Positions 1 through 13,500 of a DNA stretch of 64,000 nt are shown piece after piece; position 1 is the stretch's first letter, and every line of letters begins with the position of its first letter. The position numbers were made by a program, and so were the translations under genes. The notes beneath the pieces are model-generated. The model was given only the letters and a program-made list of their open reading frames with translations. It was not told where the DNA came from and made no database searches. Where the stretch lies: NCBI GenBank assembly GCA_914767715.1, contig OU612070.1, positions 28,260,025 to 28,324,024 of the forward strand, given 5' to 3'. The stretch is from Membranipora membranacea. Lineage: Eukaryota; Bryozoa; Gymnolaemata; Cheilostomatida; Membraniporidae.

Positions 1-427
1 AAATACCATCCGCCTCTGGAATTAGTTGTCACCGAGTGTTGTCGAGGCCAAATCCCTCAACTCTTTTAAGTCTCAAATGTCAACAAGTCATTAGTTCCAG
101 AATTATATTTTAGAAACACACTGCACCAAACGCACCACAACATATTATATTTATTGCACCTGCGCCTTTTAAACTGTGCGAAATACTCACCCGAGTCATG
201 CACAATAATGGCATACTACTAATACTACTAATATTTCATGTGCATGATTTGTATATATATTGAAGTCTGACTGACTGACTGACATATTTCGACTAAATAA
301 AGAAAACAGCCAACCAATGATGAATTTAGTTGTTGAAACCCAAGGAGTTACCAGACCATAGCACCATCAGCATCTTGCTCCATATCCTCCAGATAACCAC
401 GATTATTTATATGTTCCAGGTTCCATT
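1..427. other. Upstream region of FKBP2
   Basis: No coding exon is visible in this stretch. It has a TATA-like run near 251-260 followed by a short TGAC tetranucleotide run near 268-283, about 150-170 bases before the FKBP2 start codon. This could be the core promoter, but nothing else supports that. The left edge may hold the tail of an unseen neighbour. Confidence 0.3.
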
Positions 428-1302
428 ATGAAGTCGTATACCTTTCTGGCTCTGGCTGTGATATCAGTGCTAATTATTGATTATGTCAGCGCTGCTGGAG
501 AGAAAAAACTACAAATAGGAGTAAAGAAGAGAATACCAGCTGATGAGTGTAAAGTTAAGTCTAAAAAAGGAGACAAACTAGAGATGCACTATACTGTGAG
601 TAGTCTCAACTGATTTGATCTATCCGAGTATCATACTCGCTATGTAGTTGTATAAATATATCTTGAGATCTTTTCGGGGAAGAGGAGGGACCGGGTAAGT
701 GGGGTGTGTAAATCTAGAGTCTGCAGGGGGTAAATTGAAATCCCTGGAGAGAATTCTGCAGACTTGGCAAGCACCGAATGTAACCTCTTACGTTGTCTTA
801 TAGCTTATTCAGAAGATAACTTAAAAAGTTTTTGTGGATTGACATTCACTTTATGATTCTATAATAACTCTTTTCTCCCTATTTTACCAAGGGTACATTG
901 GAGAGTACGGGTGAGCAGTTTGATAGTAGTATTGGCAGAGGACCCTTCAGTTTTACTCTCGGTACAGGACAAGTCATTCAAGGATGGGATAAAGGGTTGC
1001 TCGGGTAAGTATTTTACTATATCTAGTCGCTGTCAGTTTCCAACTTGTATACTGAATGATGACGGGTGCTAAACAGATAAACCAGTATTACCTCTACTCT
1101 GATCTCTTAATACATTCTGCTAACAGTGTTAGTTAACTTTCTACATACATGTTTCAGTATGTGTGAGGGTGAGAAGAGGAAGCTTGTGATACCACCCGAG
1201 CTTGGCTATGGTGATAGAGGAGCTGGGGCTAAGATCCCAGGAGGTGCAACACTTATATTTGAAGTTGAACTTCTAAAGATTGGAAAAAAAGACGAGCTTT
1301 AA
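428..1302 (+). CDS. FKBP2: FKBP2-type ER peptidyl-prolyl cis-trans isomerase
   Basis: Peptidyl-prolyl cis-trans isomerase of the ER lumen; the family speeds proline isomerisation during secretory protein folding. Coding exons are 428-595, 892-1004 and 1158-1302, joined in phase (0, then 2) with GT-AG borders, giving 141 residues. Human FKBP2 is almost the same length. Residues 1-22 are a hydrophobic signal peptide ending at an SAA-like cleavage site. A single FKBP domain follows from about residue 40. It keeps the usual pocket residues: Y55, F66-D67, V84-I85, W88 and Y111. Cys41 and Cys96 sit where FKBP13 proteins form their disulfide. The chain ends in KDEL, the ER retrieval signal. The start is the first Met, right before the signal peptide. 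The gene converges on the STIP1-like gene. Identification is secure; the exon joins are inferred by eye. Confidence 0.95.
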
Positions 1303-1479
1303 GTGAATACTTATCTAGGTAATACGCAGATGAACTTTTTAAACTCACTCCCTACTTTTGCCAAAAAGTTAATTTGAACATTCACACCTCTGTAAAGATG
1401 TTTTCAGCTGCCATAATTTCAAAGCATTATCTTCCTTATATTTAATACGTCTGATTTCCTAATCCTACCAACTTGTACA

Positions 1480-1485
1480 AATAAA
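1480..1485 (+). promoter_or_regulatory. Poly(A) signal of FKBP2
   Basis: A canonical AATAAA lies 178 bases after the FKBP2 stop codon on the same strand and before the convergent gene's last exon. It is the most likely polyadenylation signal for the FKBP2 transcript. Confidence 0.6.
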
Positions 1486-1939
1486 ATATACATTAAAACA
1501 ATGTCATAGGTGAGCCTTGGTAGTGCAGTTTGATAAACCCGTGAAACAATACATTTCATGCATGAATAGTGGTCGATAAGCATGAAACAACTGGACAACA
1601 GCTGGCTGCAATGTTTGTCTGTAATACTGTAATATATTTGTACAATGAAAAAGAAAAAGCAAGTAAATGAAATAACACCATAATCAGTACAGCGGAATAA
1701 TGTTATATAAAGCTGCTAACTATGCTTAACTGACTTCTTATTTGGCATATCAGGACAAGTGCTAAGATAAGTCCAAGAAATAATGTTATTGAAAGTTAGC
1801 CACTGTCTTCTACTCATTGGCTACCGGGCTCGCGTAAGATTCTCAGCACTCTGCTCCACTGTTAAGTGTCTTGGACTAGTCATTTTGTTGTCGATCGATA
1901 GCATTGTATTCACGTCTGTGTTGCAGCTGATGGTCAACA
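1486..1939. other. Convergent intergenic region between FKBP2 and STIP1
   Basis: This short tail-to-tail spacer probably contains both 3' UTRs. No coding potential is evident; the open frame crossing the forward strand here is the antisense of the last STIP1 exon plus flank. I saw no canonical AATAAA on the minus strand for STIP1. Confidence 0.4.
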
Positions 1940-4900
1940 TTATCGTATGGCTATCAATCCAGCCTCGATCAGTTTCTGTATTTTGGTTGCCACCTGTGGA
2001 TTTTTCAGATGTCTGCAAAAGAAAATTTTATTTGGCCAATTATTGAGTTGTTTGCAACCCTGTAGCAGTAATGATCATGCCACCTTGATACCAACAACAA
2101 AATTTGGTCATCTAACTTTCACGTTGGCTTGAATGATTTTTACACATGATAGCAGCGAGTGGGTATCCACCATTTCGCCAAAAACACGCCATCTGAAAAA
2201 ACCCATACATGAACATGAAGATGATGCAGCATGGTTATATACATATGGTTGTTAATATATATATAATATATATATATTAACATAATTATAATACATAATA
2301 AAATAACTCTATCGTTGACTTACTCTTTGAGAGCTGTTGGATCTGACTGCATTTGTTCCAAAATCAATCTCATAGCTGGGTCTCCGAGGATTGCCTGGAC
2401 TTCGGGATCGTTCATGGCCCGATTTCTTATTTCCTCCGGTGACTGTGACATCGCACATTTCCTTATCCCATCTATAGCTTCCTATAACAAGTGAGTCGTA
2501 TTATATAACTGCAAACTATGTTAGTTTGTATGGTATTAAGTCAAATTGATGCATATCTTTATTCAAATCAACCAACGAAAGGATGTAATCGAATGAATTG
2601 TCCAAGCTTGTGCCCGAAATACAGGTTGGTTCAAAAATTCATGGTTGTATCTGGATATACTATGATGATTTTGATTTGATCAAGGCCATTATTTACTCAG
2701 TAGAAAAAGTTTGTTTTCCAAACTAGCGATATGGGAGAGTGCAGATAAAACTTCAGTTATGAAGAACCAACCTGGCAGCCAGCATCAAGTTCTAATGCCT
2801 TCTCATAGGCAGCCTCTGCTCTGTTGTTCTCCTTCATTGCTAAATGACAGGTAGCTTTCCTCAGATAGCCTTTCACTAGAAAATAATGATATGGGTTGAA
2901 AATCATTTTCAGAAAATAGAAATACTGGGATCTTTGGCAACTTTTTTTATGGTGATAACAACAGTCTAAAAAATTACTCTCATCACAACAAGGGGCTTTT
3001 TTTAACGGAAGCGAATGGAATGGGTTGTTTTGAGAACAAGTTTGGATCCTCTTAAGTATTATAATAAATGCTGAGTGTGTTATTTGATGTCAGATAAAAT
3101 CAATATTGATCATGCTTTCATTCAGTAAAGTTGAACTTCATAAAATGTTCAAATGCCAAAATTTGCTGATTATTTGCAAGTAGAATTGTCTCAACATTAG
3201 TACCAAACAGTGTTAGAATAAATTAAGTATTGAGCGCCATTCCCAAAGTTATCCCCTTTTAAGACTACATGCACCAAGAGAAAACAACTACAATTTTGTA
3301 TGCAGCTTAGGCTACACCTAGCCAGGATAATTATTATCATTTAGAGAAATTTGCAGCTCCTGGCTCCCTCTTTGAGTTTATTAGCTGAGATTACTTATCA
3401 AAGTTTGCCCAACCGTTTAAATGTTGTCAGAATTTCTGATGGTCAGGTGTAGACCTCATCGATCCTATCGAAACTATTTATATTACGAATACTTTATCCT
3501 CATCAGACATGACCACCAAGAAAAAATTCCCAAAGGGTAACTTACCAAATTTTGGGTCTAGTTTGACGCAGGAGTCTGCATCTTTAAGAGACAAACCAAA
3601 CTCCATTAGTTTGGCGTAGCAGGCGGACCTATTTGAGTAGACTTTGGCATCATCTGGATTCCTTTTTAAGGACTCTGAATATGCAGCTATAGCTTCAGGA
3701 AATTTTCCTAGAAAGATAATCATATCATTGCCTTCAAAGTTTGCATTGTTCTAAGAATTCAGTGATTTTATAATAGTCATTAGGCCTAGAACAATATAGG
3801 GCTATGCACATTCTGCGTATGCGCAGCTCTGAGGCATGAGCTGATCTCTGCAAAATTGAGTCTAGGAATTCTGAAGGCAGTTGATCGGCCACCTGCTCTG
3901 GTGGCTGATCTCCCAAGGCGTGCGGAACTGGTAGCAAGTGTTATCTTCTATTGTCAATCTTAGCTACTGTATACTATCATATCAATCAGGGGCCACTCAA
4001 TATCCTTGAACACTGTCAGAACCTGAATTAACTCATTGTTATTGCACATGTGCAAATCAAAGTCATGCATGATACATACTTAGCCTTATGACATCATATT
4101 TGTGGTTATGATGGTCTAGTTTATCAGTGATCTACATTCCCAGACAAGATCACGAGAGTCAATATGGGCTATATTTTAAATAACGTTGGGCACTAACCTT
4201 CGGTAAAGAGTTTGTTTCCTTTCTGTTTTTCTTCCAGGGCTTTCTCTGGATTTACCATTGCTTTAGCTTCTAGCTCCTTGATCTTTTTCTGAACTTCAAA
4301 GACCTTTTTGACCACAGCCGCATCTCGATTCTCCGAGATTGATTTGTTGAGGAAGTTTAAAGCGTTTTTCAAATCTTCCTTTTGTAAGTACGCATTCCCT
4401 ATCCTCGCCAATGCCCTAAAATGAAGAAGATCTGAAATAATACCAGGCTCACATAGTCTCAAACAAAATATGTGTGAACATCTTGCACACTTTCGATCAT
4501 TGAACTTATCATCAAGAATGAGGGTGGAAATTTTGCCACCTATCAGGTAAAGTTACTCGAATTTAAAACACAATTCATGTATGGAAAAAAGAACCAATAC
4601 ATCTATTACACCTACTTTGCGATAAGTTTGTAATCAGCACGGTTTTCTCTGCCTATATCCGTGGCTTTTGTGCAAATTTCTATGCATTCATCATAGTTCT
4701 TTTCCTCATAGACGGCAGCTGAAACAAATCGATGAGTGCATGTATATTTATATATATGCGAGTCATATTTAGGCCCAAGTATCATTGCATTAATTCTGTT
4801 TGCTATGACCGTAATCCTCGATGTACTCAAGAAGTATTTTTACTAGGTAACCTCAATGACTATAAATATGCCTCTGAATCCTGAGCTTACTACCTGCCTT

Positions 4901-6327
4901 CCGCTGCCATGATTTCTGTGTCGCATAACCACCTCATTTAGGTCAACCGGAGATGTAGATGTGGTGCATTATGTGCAGGCATTAAATGGTGAAATGAAGG
5001 CCTAGAACTTCCTACCTACCACCCTTTTGCAGGAAATTTGTTAGTCAGGACTGTGAACCACTGAATAAACGCTTAATTGAAGAATCTCATTCTGTATCCG
5101 AAGCTTGATTAATTTAGGCACAGTAGTTAAGTTTCTTTGTGACAGGTTCAAGATGACTTTCTCAACTTCTGTTTTTCGAAGCACATCACATAATATGGAT
5201 CAATGTCAAATGACAGGCTAAGATGATGCCGTGTTACAACTTGGTGTTTTGACGTTTATCGGAAATGAAATTGTTACATATAATTTGCCTTTTAGTGTTT
5301 TCATAACAGTGAGTGAGGACTCAATATCAGAGCTAAAGAACATAATAGAGTGTTACGTACCTGCTAAATTATTGTAGAACACAATATTGGTAGGATCTAG
5401 CTCGATTGCCTTGTTGTAATGAGTCTTTGCCTCTTCTAACTTCTTAGCTTTGTATGCAGCATTTCCTAATTCCTTCTCAGCTAACGCCTATAAAATTAAG
5501 TACAAGTAGAGCCAATGTCCGTGCATGGCTAACTAGACACAAATCTCTCACAGGAACTGATATCTTATCAATATGCTTGATATGCTGGACCTACAGGAGG
5601 ATTTTGATCACTGGTAATGATGAAGAATATTTGAATTTTCAATCAAGGTTACGCTAGAAATTCTACATCTCTTTTGGGGAGCGAGAAAGCAAAAATAACT
5701 GATATAGCATCTTAAATCAAGTTCATCCCACTGCAAGCAATAGAACTTTAAGTAGTCAGTATGTACTTGTTCATCAGTTGACATTGTAATCGAGCCTAAG
5801 GATTGGACAGGCATATTACTCGGACCTTTAACTCAGTTGCATGCAGTGAGGTAACTGTACAGGGTTGGCAATAATTCGCAAAAACAAAAACAGATTACAA
5901 CTCACATGATTCATCAATTTCAATGTCAACAATATCACACAAGTGAGAACGGGCAGTTCTACCTGATCACACCATGTCTACACTGCTTATTGCAAGGCCT
6001 AGTTACAGATAGATGGTTGCACAACAAACATGAAACATTTGTTTGTAGGCATAGGGCAAGCTCAGGCTGTATGGCCTCAGACTCCTAATAATAATTGCAT
6101 GATAAAAAGCAACTCAATCACTGGCAGCATCCTACCTACTTTCAGTATGCACCACTAAACACAACAATTACAAATGTACCAACAAGTAATAAATAAATAG
6201 AAATTTAGTTTAACAATAACATTGTAACTGTTGATCATCACTGAGTGAAGTGAAAGAAGCATGTGATTTTTTTAGTTGCAGTTGTCAGCAATTTACTGGG
6301 GATGTTTACCTGTTCTTGGTTTGACAT
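1940..6327 (-). CDS. STIP1: STIP1/Hop co-chaperone, short form lacking TPR1-DP1
   Basis: Cytosolic adaptor that binds Hsp70 and Hsp90 tails through TPR domains. Minus-strand exons in transcript order: 6327-6310, 5487-5361, 4718-4616, 4415-4198, 3707-3546, 2875-2772, 2481-2324, 2012-1940. All phases agree and give 320 residues. The product begins MSNQEQ and enters TPR2A at once ([13 protein letters not shown]). TPR2B follows ([20 protein letters not shown], then VKGYLRKA), then the DP2/STI1 domain ([20 protein letters not shown]), ending in LIAIR. The last exon joins at GA|gtaagt. Without that intron the frame would stop early at ALKE, and the missing tail (HLKNP..) is found in frame at 2012. 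The vertebrate N-terminal TPR1-DP1 half is absent. The start codon lies in an 18-base coding exon with a good donor. Nematode STI-1 is known to have a similar short form of about 320 residues. Confidence 0.93.
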
Positions 6328-7572
6328 TCTTCTAGATGTTGGATTCTTCTGTAGTTTGATCAATTTGTAAGCTAGCTAATATATGTTTGCTTTTGTTGTC
6401 TGTGTTATTTTCAAACAATACACACGCTTTCTTCCTACTTTTTCTTTCTGGAAAATTCATGAAAACTTTTTTGTACCTCCCTTTGAACAAGTAGATAAAT
6501 GCCTCAAATCCTAAACAGCCTAGTCAACACCCTCGAACTTTTGTCCTTGGATTTTCTGAGGTTCTAGTCTAAGTGTTGTTTATCAGTTTAGAGTTATAAT
6601 CCCATACTTAAAGGGCAGGCAACCATTAACCAGGAAGGCCATGGAGCAAGGAGAATGGTATTCTCCCTGCATGAAGAAAATAGATAACTCACTGTTATAC
6701 TGCCCAGGCTAACTCACTAAGTTATAATTAATTTCATATATTTCAAACAGGAATGTTGTATTTTATCCATCATTGGTACAAGGAGTCTTTTACTCCTTGA
6801 TTGGTAATCTCTATTTTCTGGATAGTAATCTTTCAGTATTTTGGTCGGGACTGGATCAAGGTCTACCATGAGCCCGTGTTAGTTTTGTAACATTTTGTAG
6901 AAAGTAGAATGAGTCTCTTGGTACAAGCAATGAGTTGCTGCAAGAAAGCATTGAGGAAATGTAAACAGGGAGTCGTTTGAGCCCAATAACTCAAATTCCC
7001 CGTCAGTCAGACCTTCAGACTGGAATGGGTGTACTACATATAGTCCTGGTGAAGAACAGTTCATTTAAAGTGTCTAGGAACAGTCAGCAGCAACAATTAG
7101 GATCTCATTTCGATTGATATACACTGGCCTCTGTATTTATCGGGTGAATAGAACTGATGTTAAGGGCAAGAAGCGAAAATAAAAATTAATCTAAAACAGT
7201 AACAATAAGATAAAAACAAGAAATTCAACTGATGGGGTTAAACAGCACTGCGCTTCTGTGAGGCAATGTATAATGTGATATTCTTATATTTTGAAGTGCA
7301 AACCGTTGAAAAAAGAAGACCTCGAAGAAGACATGACCTATTATTAAAAAACTGATTCAGACAATGAGGTACCTAACCGATAATAAAATGTAAAATATTT
7401 ATACGGCATCAAACTCATATGCTACTCCAACATTGATACAAATGTGTTACAAAAAATGTAGTTTAAATCATCTTTGGTGAAATTCTCACGTGGGAGGAAT
7501 CAAAACTGGAGATACAGTGTATTACATAAAAACACCGCAGAAATGTAGATCCGATGATCATAGCATAAATAG
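6328..7572. other. Region between STIP1 and SRBD1
   Basis: This holds the presumed STIP1 promoter and 5' UTR and the SRBD1 3' UTR. I searched it for exons encoding the missing STIP1 TPR1 domain and saw none. The short open frames present show no family resemblance. Confidence 0.4.
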
Positions 7573-10500
7573 TTAGAGAAGTTTGACTAGTTCCAATGAG
7601 ATTCTGCCTCTGGAGAGATCCAACTCAGTGATTTTAACTTCGAGCTGCGTACTCACGGTTAACTTATGACCTCTCATCTTTGATTTGTGTAGCAGGCCAT
7701 TCTTATGGACACCAATATCAACGAAAGCACCAAAGTCAGTCACATTTCTTACCTGCAAAGGAAAGCGCAATGTTAATATAAGCAGTTATAAGCCACCTTC
7801 TTCTTTAGTTTTAAATCAGACTACTCATGAGCCGTTTTTTCTCAAAAAGAGACCCCAATCATTGTTTCGGCTAATTAATTTTGACAGATGTGTCCATGTC
7901 TAAGCAAGGATGCAGTCCTTGGTCTCAGTAGAATGCAGTACTAGTTGTTGGGTGACTTGTCATAAAGAGTGTCCCAACTATAAATAATCATTGGTCAAAA
8001 ACTGTAGGTAGGCAAGGATAATGTGAGAACGAATAGAACACAGTCAACTCACCACACCAGTCATCATATCACCAGATCTGAGGCTATCTGCTGAGGTTTT
8101 ACCAGTATGGAACAGAGGTTTAGTCATGTGATCTCGTAGATCATGGTTCAGTTTCTGCTGGAATGCCTCAATAATAACGGATACAGTGCCAGCGTCTGAA
8201 CTGACGAGCTTAGCGACCTCCTCCATATTTTTCCCTAAAAATTAGATTAGTAACATACACCTTATTGCTATTCAGTGCACCTTTTGGGGCCAACGAGAAT
8301 ATGCTTACATTAATGATTAAGATTAACTCATCTAATTAGCGCACCCTCGAACAAGGTAAGGGTGGGCAAGCTAGTTATGTGTGAAGAGCTCACCTCCATA
8401 AGCAGCATGGGTAGTGACTGTGATTCGAACCACTACCCATGCTGCTAATGTAGGTGAGCTCTTCATACATAACCCTAGCTTGCCAACCCTTACCGTAGAT
8501 CATAGTGACATAAAAGAATGTAGCAATCTAATGAATCTGAGGACGCTGCTAGTGCAAGGGATATTTGATGTTAATATTTACATTTTATGCAAACCTTTAC
8601 CTTGTTTCCAGCTGTTCACAGATTGGATCGCCTCATCAGTACCGATCTCTTCATCATCTATTCCGATCTTACTCATCAATCTGTCAAAGTAAAATAACTC
8701 CTCGTCAATGTTTATTGGTGTTAAAATTCAATTACAACATAACATCTCAAACTATTGTCTTAATAACTTCAAGCATTTAAAGTCGATAAAACTATTGAGA
8801 AAATGTGTAGCAAAATTCCACCAAACGTGGGAGTTAGGCATTGAGTAATAGTACAGAATGAATTTTTGGCGACCTTCATGCCAAAATCGGTTTGACCGAA
8901 ACATTTTATTACTCATGTTCAAATAATATAGTGTTTATGAGCAGCAGAGAGTATCCTTACTTAGCACCAATCTGATACATTGAAGGATGGATCATCGTCT
9001 GATCGAAGGGATGTACTTCATACTGCAGCTTAATTTTCTTGCTCCCTTTCTGAGGTGTCAATCTGTTCTTAAATTCACCATCAGGGCACCTGAAACCAGT
9101 TGAAGTTTAGTATATGACTAGATGTAACAGGTTGTGACTGGCTCTTAATTCGGATGAAACACAGGTATCGGTCAGATCTAGGTAATTCTGTCCATCAACC
9201 TGAACATTTATCATTTTCTGAAGCCAGTTTAGTAATACCATTCAATAAGCATTCAGCAATGAGAATATGTGAGCTGTTTGGTAAGATAAAAAATATCGGG
9301 ACATGGCTGATGTGCCTCCACTAAATTATCAAATAAAGCAAGCTTGTATGTTATAATTAATCAAAAACAAAGATGAGAATATTGGTATGCCGCCAGGATA
9401 AATATATATGAAATCATGAATTCAAAATTTAAGTAGAAAATCTTGGACATCAATAACACAGTATACATACATACATACTTGACATGGATGAATCCCGCAC
9501 ACTGTTCGTATGATTTACTGCCCAGCCCCTTCACTTGTAGAAGCTGTTCTCTACATATAAAGTTACCTCCTAACCGATCTCGCTCCTTCAGTATAGCTCC
9601 GGCTCTAGTCTTATTGAGACCAGAAACATGACTGTAAATAAACCAATAATATTATTGTACACTCGGATAAGGTGAATCAAAAACAAAAAATTTGAAGATA
9701 CATGAACCTCCAGAAAACAACCTAAGGGTACTGAACTAACATCTATTTTGTGGAGTGGACACTTGAACGCGTTCAACTAGTTAAGAAGTGTATACAGTGT
9801 AACTTTTATTATGAGTTGGAGGGTATATGATGGTCAAATATGCAAGTGGAGAAATTTTTTAAGACTTGTCTACATAGGTTATGCCCTATATAAGCAGAAG
9901 GGGATCTAGTTAATAATGTGATGATATTTTCAACTAAGAAATGTAAGAAAGTAAGTAAGTGAGTGAGTGAGTGAGTGAGTGAGTGAGTGAGTGAGTGAGT
10001 GAGTGAGTGAGTAAGTAAGTAGTTGAGTAGGTAAGAAAGTGAGTAGTTATGTAGGTAAGTAGGTAATTGAGTAAGTAAAACGTTTGACAAACAAAAGCTC
10101 ACCTGAGTACATGTGGAGTGACGGTATTTATATCCACACCCACAAAGCTCACCTGAGTACATGTGGTGTGACGGTATTTATATCCACACCCACAAAGCTC
10201 ACCTGAGTACATGTGGTGTGGCGGTATTTATATCCACACCCACAAAGCTCACCTGAGTACATGTGGAGTGACGGTATTTATATCCACACCCACAAAGCTC
10301 ACCTGAGTACATGTGGTGTGGCGGTATTTATATCCACACCCACAAAGCTCACCTGAGTACATGTGGTGTGACGGTATTTATATCCACACCCACAAAGCTC
10401 ACACATTCACTCAGAATGTTATCTAGTCTGGCTTTTAGTTTAGCTTCTGCTATATCATGCTGATACATACCAACACCAATGTGCTGGGGTTCTATCTTCA

Positions 10501-13500
10501 CCAGCTCGACTAGGGGGTCCTGTAACCGCCTCGCTATAGATACTATAATAAAAGGATAAAATACTAAGTATGATATCTGGTGAAACTACAAAATATACAG
10601 ATATCCTTCCAGTGTTGCTTTGTAAGACAACTGAGTCCATTGATGAATGAATGTTTTAAACTATACTGCGAGAATTCCAGCCTAGCCTTTCATCAAATAA
10701 CACAGGTGGTTCGGCTGAAAAAGCTTGAAAGGTTAGATATTGACTATAAAACATTTACAGCAGAGCTAAACAAATTCTTTACACAAATGTAAGATACATA
10801 CATGTTTGCATGTATCGATAGCGAGAGATGCACAAAATGAGTAAAACCAGGTATATTTAGTTCATTACTGGCATAGTACTATTTGACCGTCAATCATATC
10901 GATGCGCTTCATGGTATCGGAACTCAAGTATGTGAGGTAACAAATGGGCATTAATTTCAGCCTTGTTATTGCTTGTCTGGAAATAACCATATATATATTA
11001 TAATTATATATATATATATTATATATTATGCCAATAGATATAACGATACCTACCAGCTGATCGGTGGTTCTGATCTAGATTAGGCAGCTCTTTGACTCCT
11101 AACTCTGACACACTATACACTGACGATCCGTCCTCGTTTACTATACAGTACTTTACTTTGCGAGGAGAGAAGAGACCAGCGCTGATACAGTCTGATAAGA
11201 TAGACTCAGTCTCACGACAAGCTGTACCATTACCCAGCGCTAACACTGTACACCTGTTAACAAAGGCGAGTAATAGTCATCTACATTGTAACAAAGGGGT
11301 GAACAACACAAGCGATAAGATAAACTGAAGATGGTTTACAAGTACCAAAACAATTAAGCTTAGAACTAAGCAATTGACAGCATCAATTTGAGAAGCCACT
11401 TATATGACAGCACATTACAGAAACTTGATGTTGGAAATATTGGAAAACTAATGAATAAATAAATAGCAATACAAAGGTGGGAAAGCTTCTCATTTCGTTT
11501 TTTTTATTGCTGCAACGAGAGTTAGTGGCATGACATTATCAAACACTCATGAGTGTTTGATAATGTCATGCCACTAACTCTCATTGCAGCGGTCTGAGCA
11601 CTTAGACGAGGTTTTTACTAAAGAAAGGCAAGTAATTGATTTCTAAATAGCGACTCAATATCTACCTATGTTTTGTGACTAGAGACACAAGTTTCTGTTT
11701 TTCTCTCTCACGCTGTTGATGTGTGTGTAGATATGCTGTTGCTGTGTCTAAAACTTCACCTGTCAAATTATTTAACATACGCAAACATTGGACATCTCTT
11801 TGGATATGACATATTTGAGAGCTTTTGTCCTTAATATTATCCATGAACAATTTTACAAACACAATCATGTATCAGGTATTACGATACGATCCAATGCCAA
11901 CCATGTCCTACATGACTACATGCACACTGGTGGGCGGATTTCAGCTCGGCGCGGGTGCTTTATCCAATTGAACACCGCACATCCATTGGTAGTAAAAACA
12001 TTTTTAGGCATTACTAGATCACTTATATCATAAACGCACTTGATAGATTTTTCAACTTTTTTCTCTCATATTTAAAACGGAACAAATTTTATCATGTATG
12101 TCTTCGTCTTTTTTCTCTCTACTTTTTTGTTGCAATCACTCTCTCATTTACTTTCACGAGTCTTTACAGAAAATAAAGTTCAATTCATTCATAAACTCAT
12201 TAATTCATTGAGCACGTATGATGTTTGAAGGTAAACTTACCATATTTTGAGATGACAGCTAGCTTACAGCCATTAGTAAATCCTGGATCTACTCCCAGGA
12301 TAATTTCTCCTCGACACGGAGGCTGGAGTAATAAGCCCTTCAGATTATCACCGAAGGAGTCGACAGAACTTGACTCCGCGTCGAGCTTCAGTTGAGATCT
12401 GTAATACAGTGACAGACATACCATGAGTGAAGATTTTAATGTGCAAAGTTAAGATAACCTACAAAACACTGTTGACTGAGCTAGATATTTGGATCAGAAA
12501 CATTTAAACAACCAATTGGGGCCAAAATGATAATCTTGCTGACACGGAATCAGTATGGTCATTTATGGCAGGGGTGCCCAACCTATGGCTCATGAGCCAC
12601 CTCGGCTCATTTTGGCTTTTTGGGTGGCTCATTTTAATATTTGCAAATTTCACGCGCTTTTTGGCGCGAATTTCATGCATTCAATTCATGCATGTACAAT
12701 GTATATTAAATAGATGTATATGTATTTTTTAAATGGCACATGTGAGAGAAAAGGTTGGGCACCCCTGATTTATGGGGTACACTCTAGACTGGGATTCAGT
12801 CAAACAATTTGAAGTTAATTACTCAGATTGGGTGTGTTGGTCAAACGACACAACACGAGCAGACAATTTAACAACAAACCAAAACCAATCAGATAATCAA
12901 AACAAAACCAAAACACCAGGAAATGGTCTATACAGAAAGGCACAATAATAGTGATACATGAGTAGATAACACCACAGTACCAATATCTAACACAGCCCAT
13001 AATACAGATAAGGCCCCATTGTTGGCCTGAATCCAATGCTAGGTAAACACATATAGCGAACAGCAGTCATAGGTGAGTGTATAATGAGTTGGTACAGGTG
13101 ATATACGAAAAAGGACAACAGCTGTAACTGCGACCATTAAAGATTGGGACAGAGCTAACCTGCATTGTCTGGTGAGCATTGGAAGCAGAAGGCGCTTATA
13201 TGCATCGGCTACACTCGATTTGAATAAATCTTTTTGCTGTGAATTAATTATTCTCCATTGTCGATCACAGAATCTACAGAACATACAGAGTAGAAATCAG
13301 CACCAAGACAATAATGAAGCTGAATATTTACAGGTTAAAGATGAACCAGAGACTAATACATAATGCAGACAGCAGTGGTAAGCTTTTGACTGGCTGCTTT
13401 GGTCATTGTGAAACCATTCTTAGTTCAGTAAGTATGCAATTTAGTGATACAGTTCATTAAAATAGAGCGATCACTCTCTTCATTCTGAGAACATTATAAG

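Noticed and set aside
2320-2322. In-frame TAA as the end of STIP1
   Set aside because: The sequence reads GA|gtaagt just before it, and an in-frame exon at 2012-1940 restores the conserved Hop C-terminus ending LIAIR.
9809-10162. 117-codon minus-strand frame rich in Leu/Thr/His
   Set aside because: It is the translation of the GTGA microsatellite and part of the 50-bp array.
11890-12010. tRNA-like sequence on the minus strand (ttcaattggataaagc)
   Set aside because: Only an A-box-like part is recognisable; no B box or stems. At most it is a decayed SINE piece.
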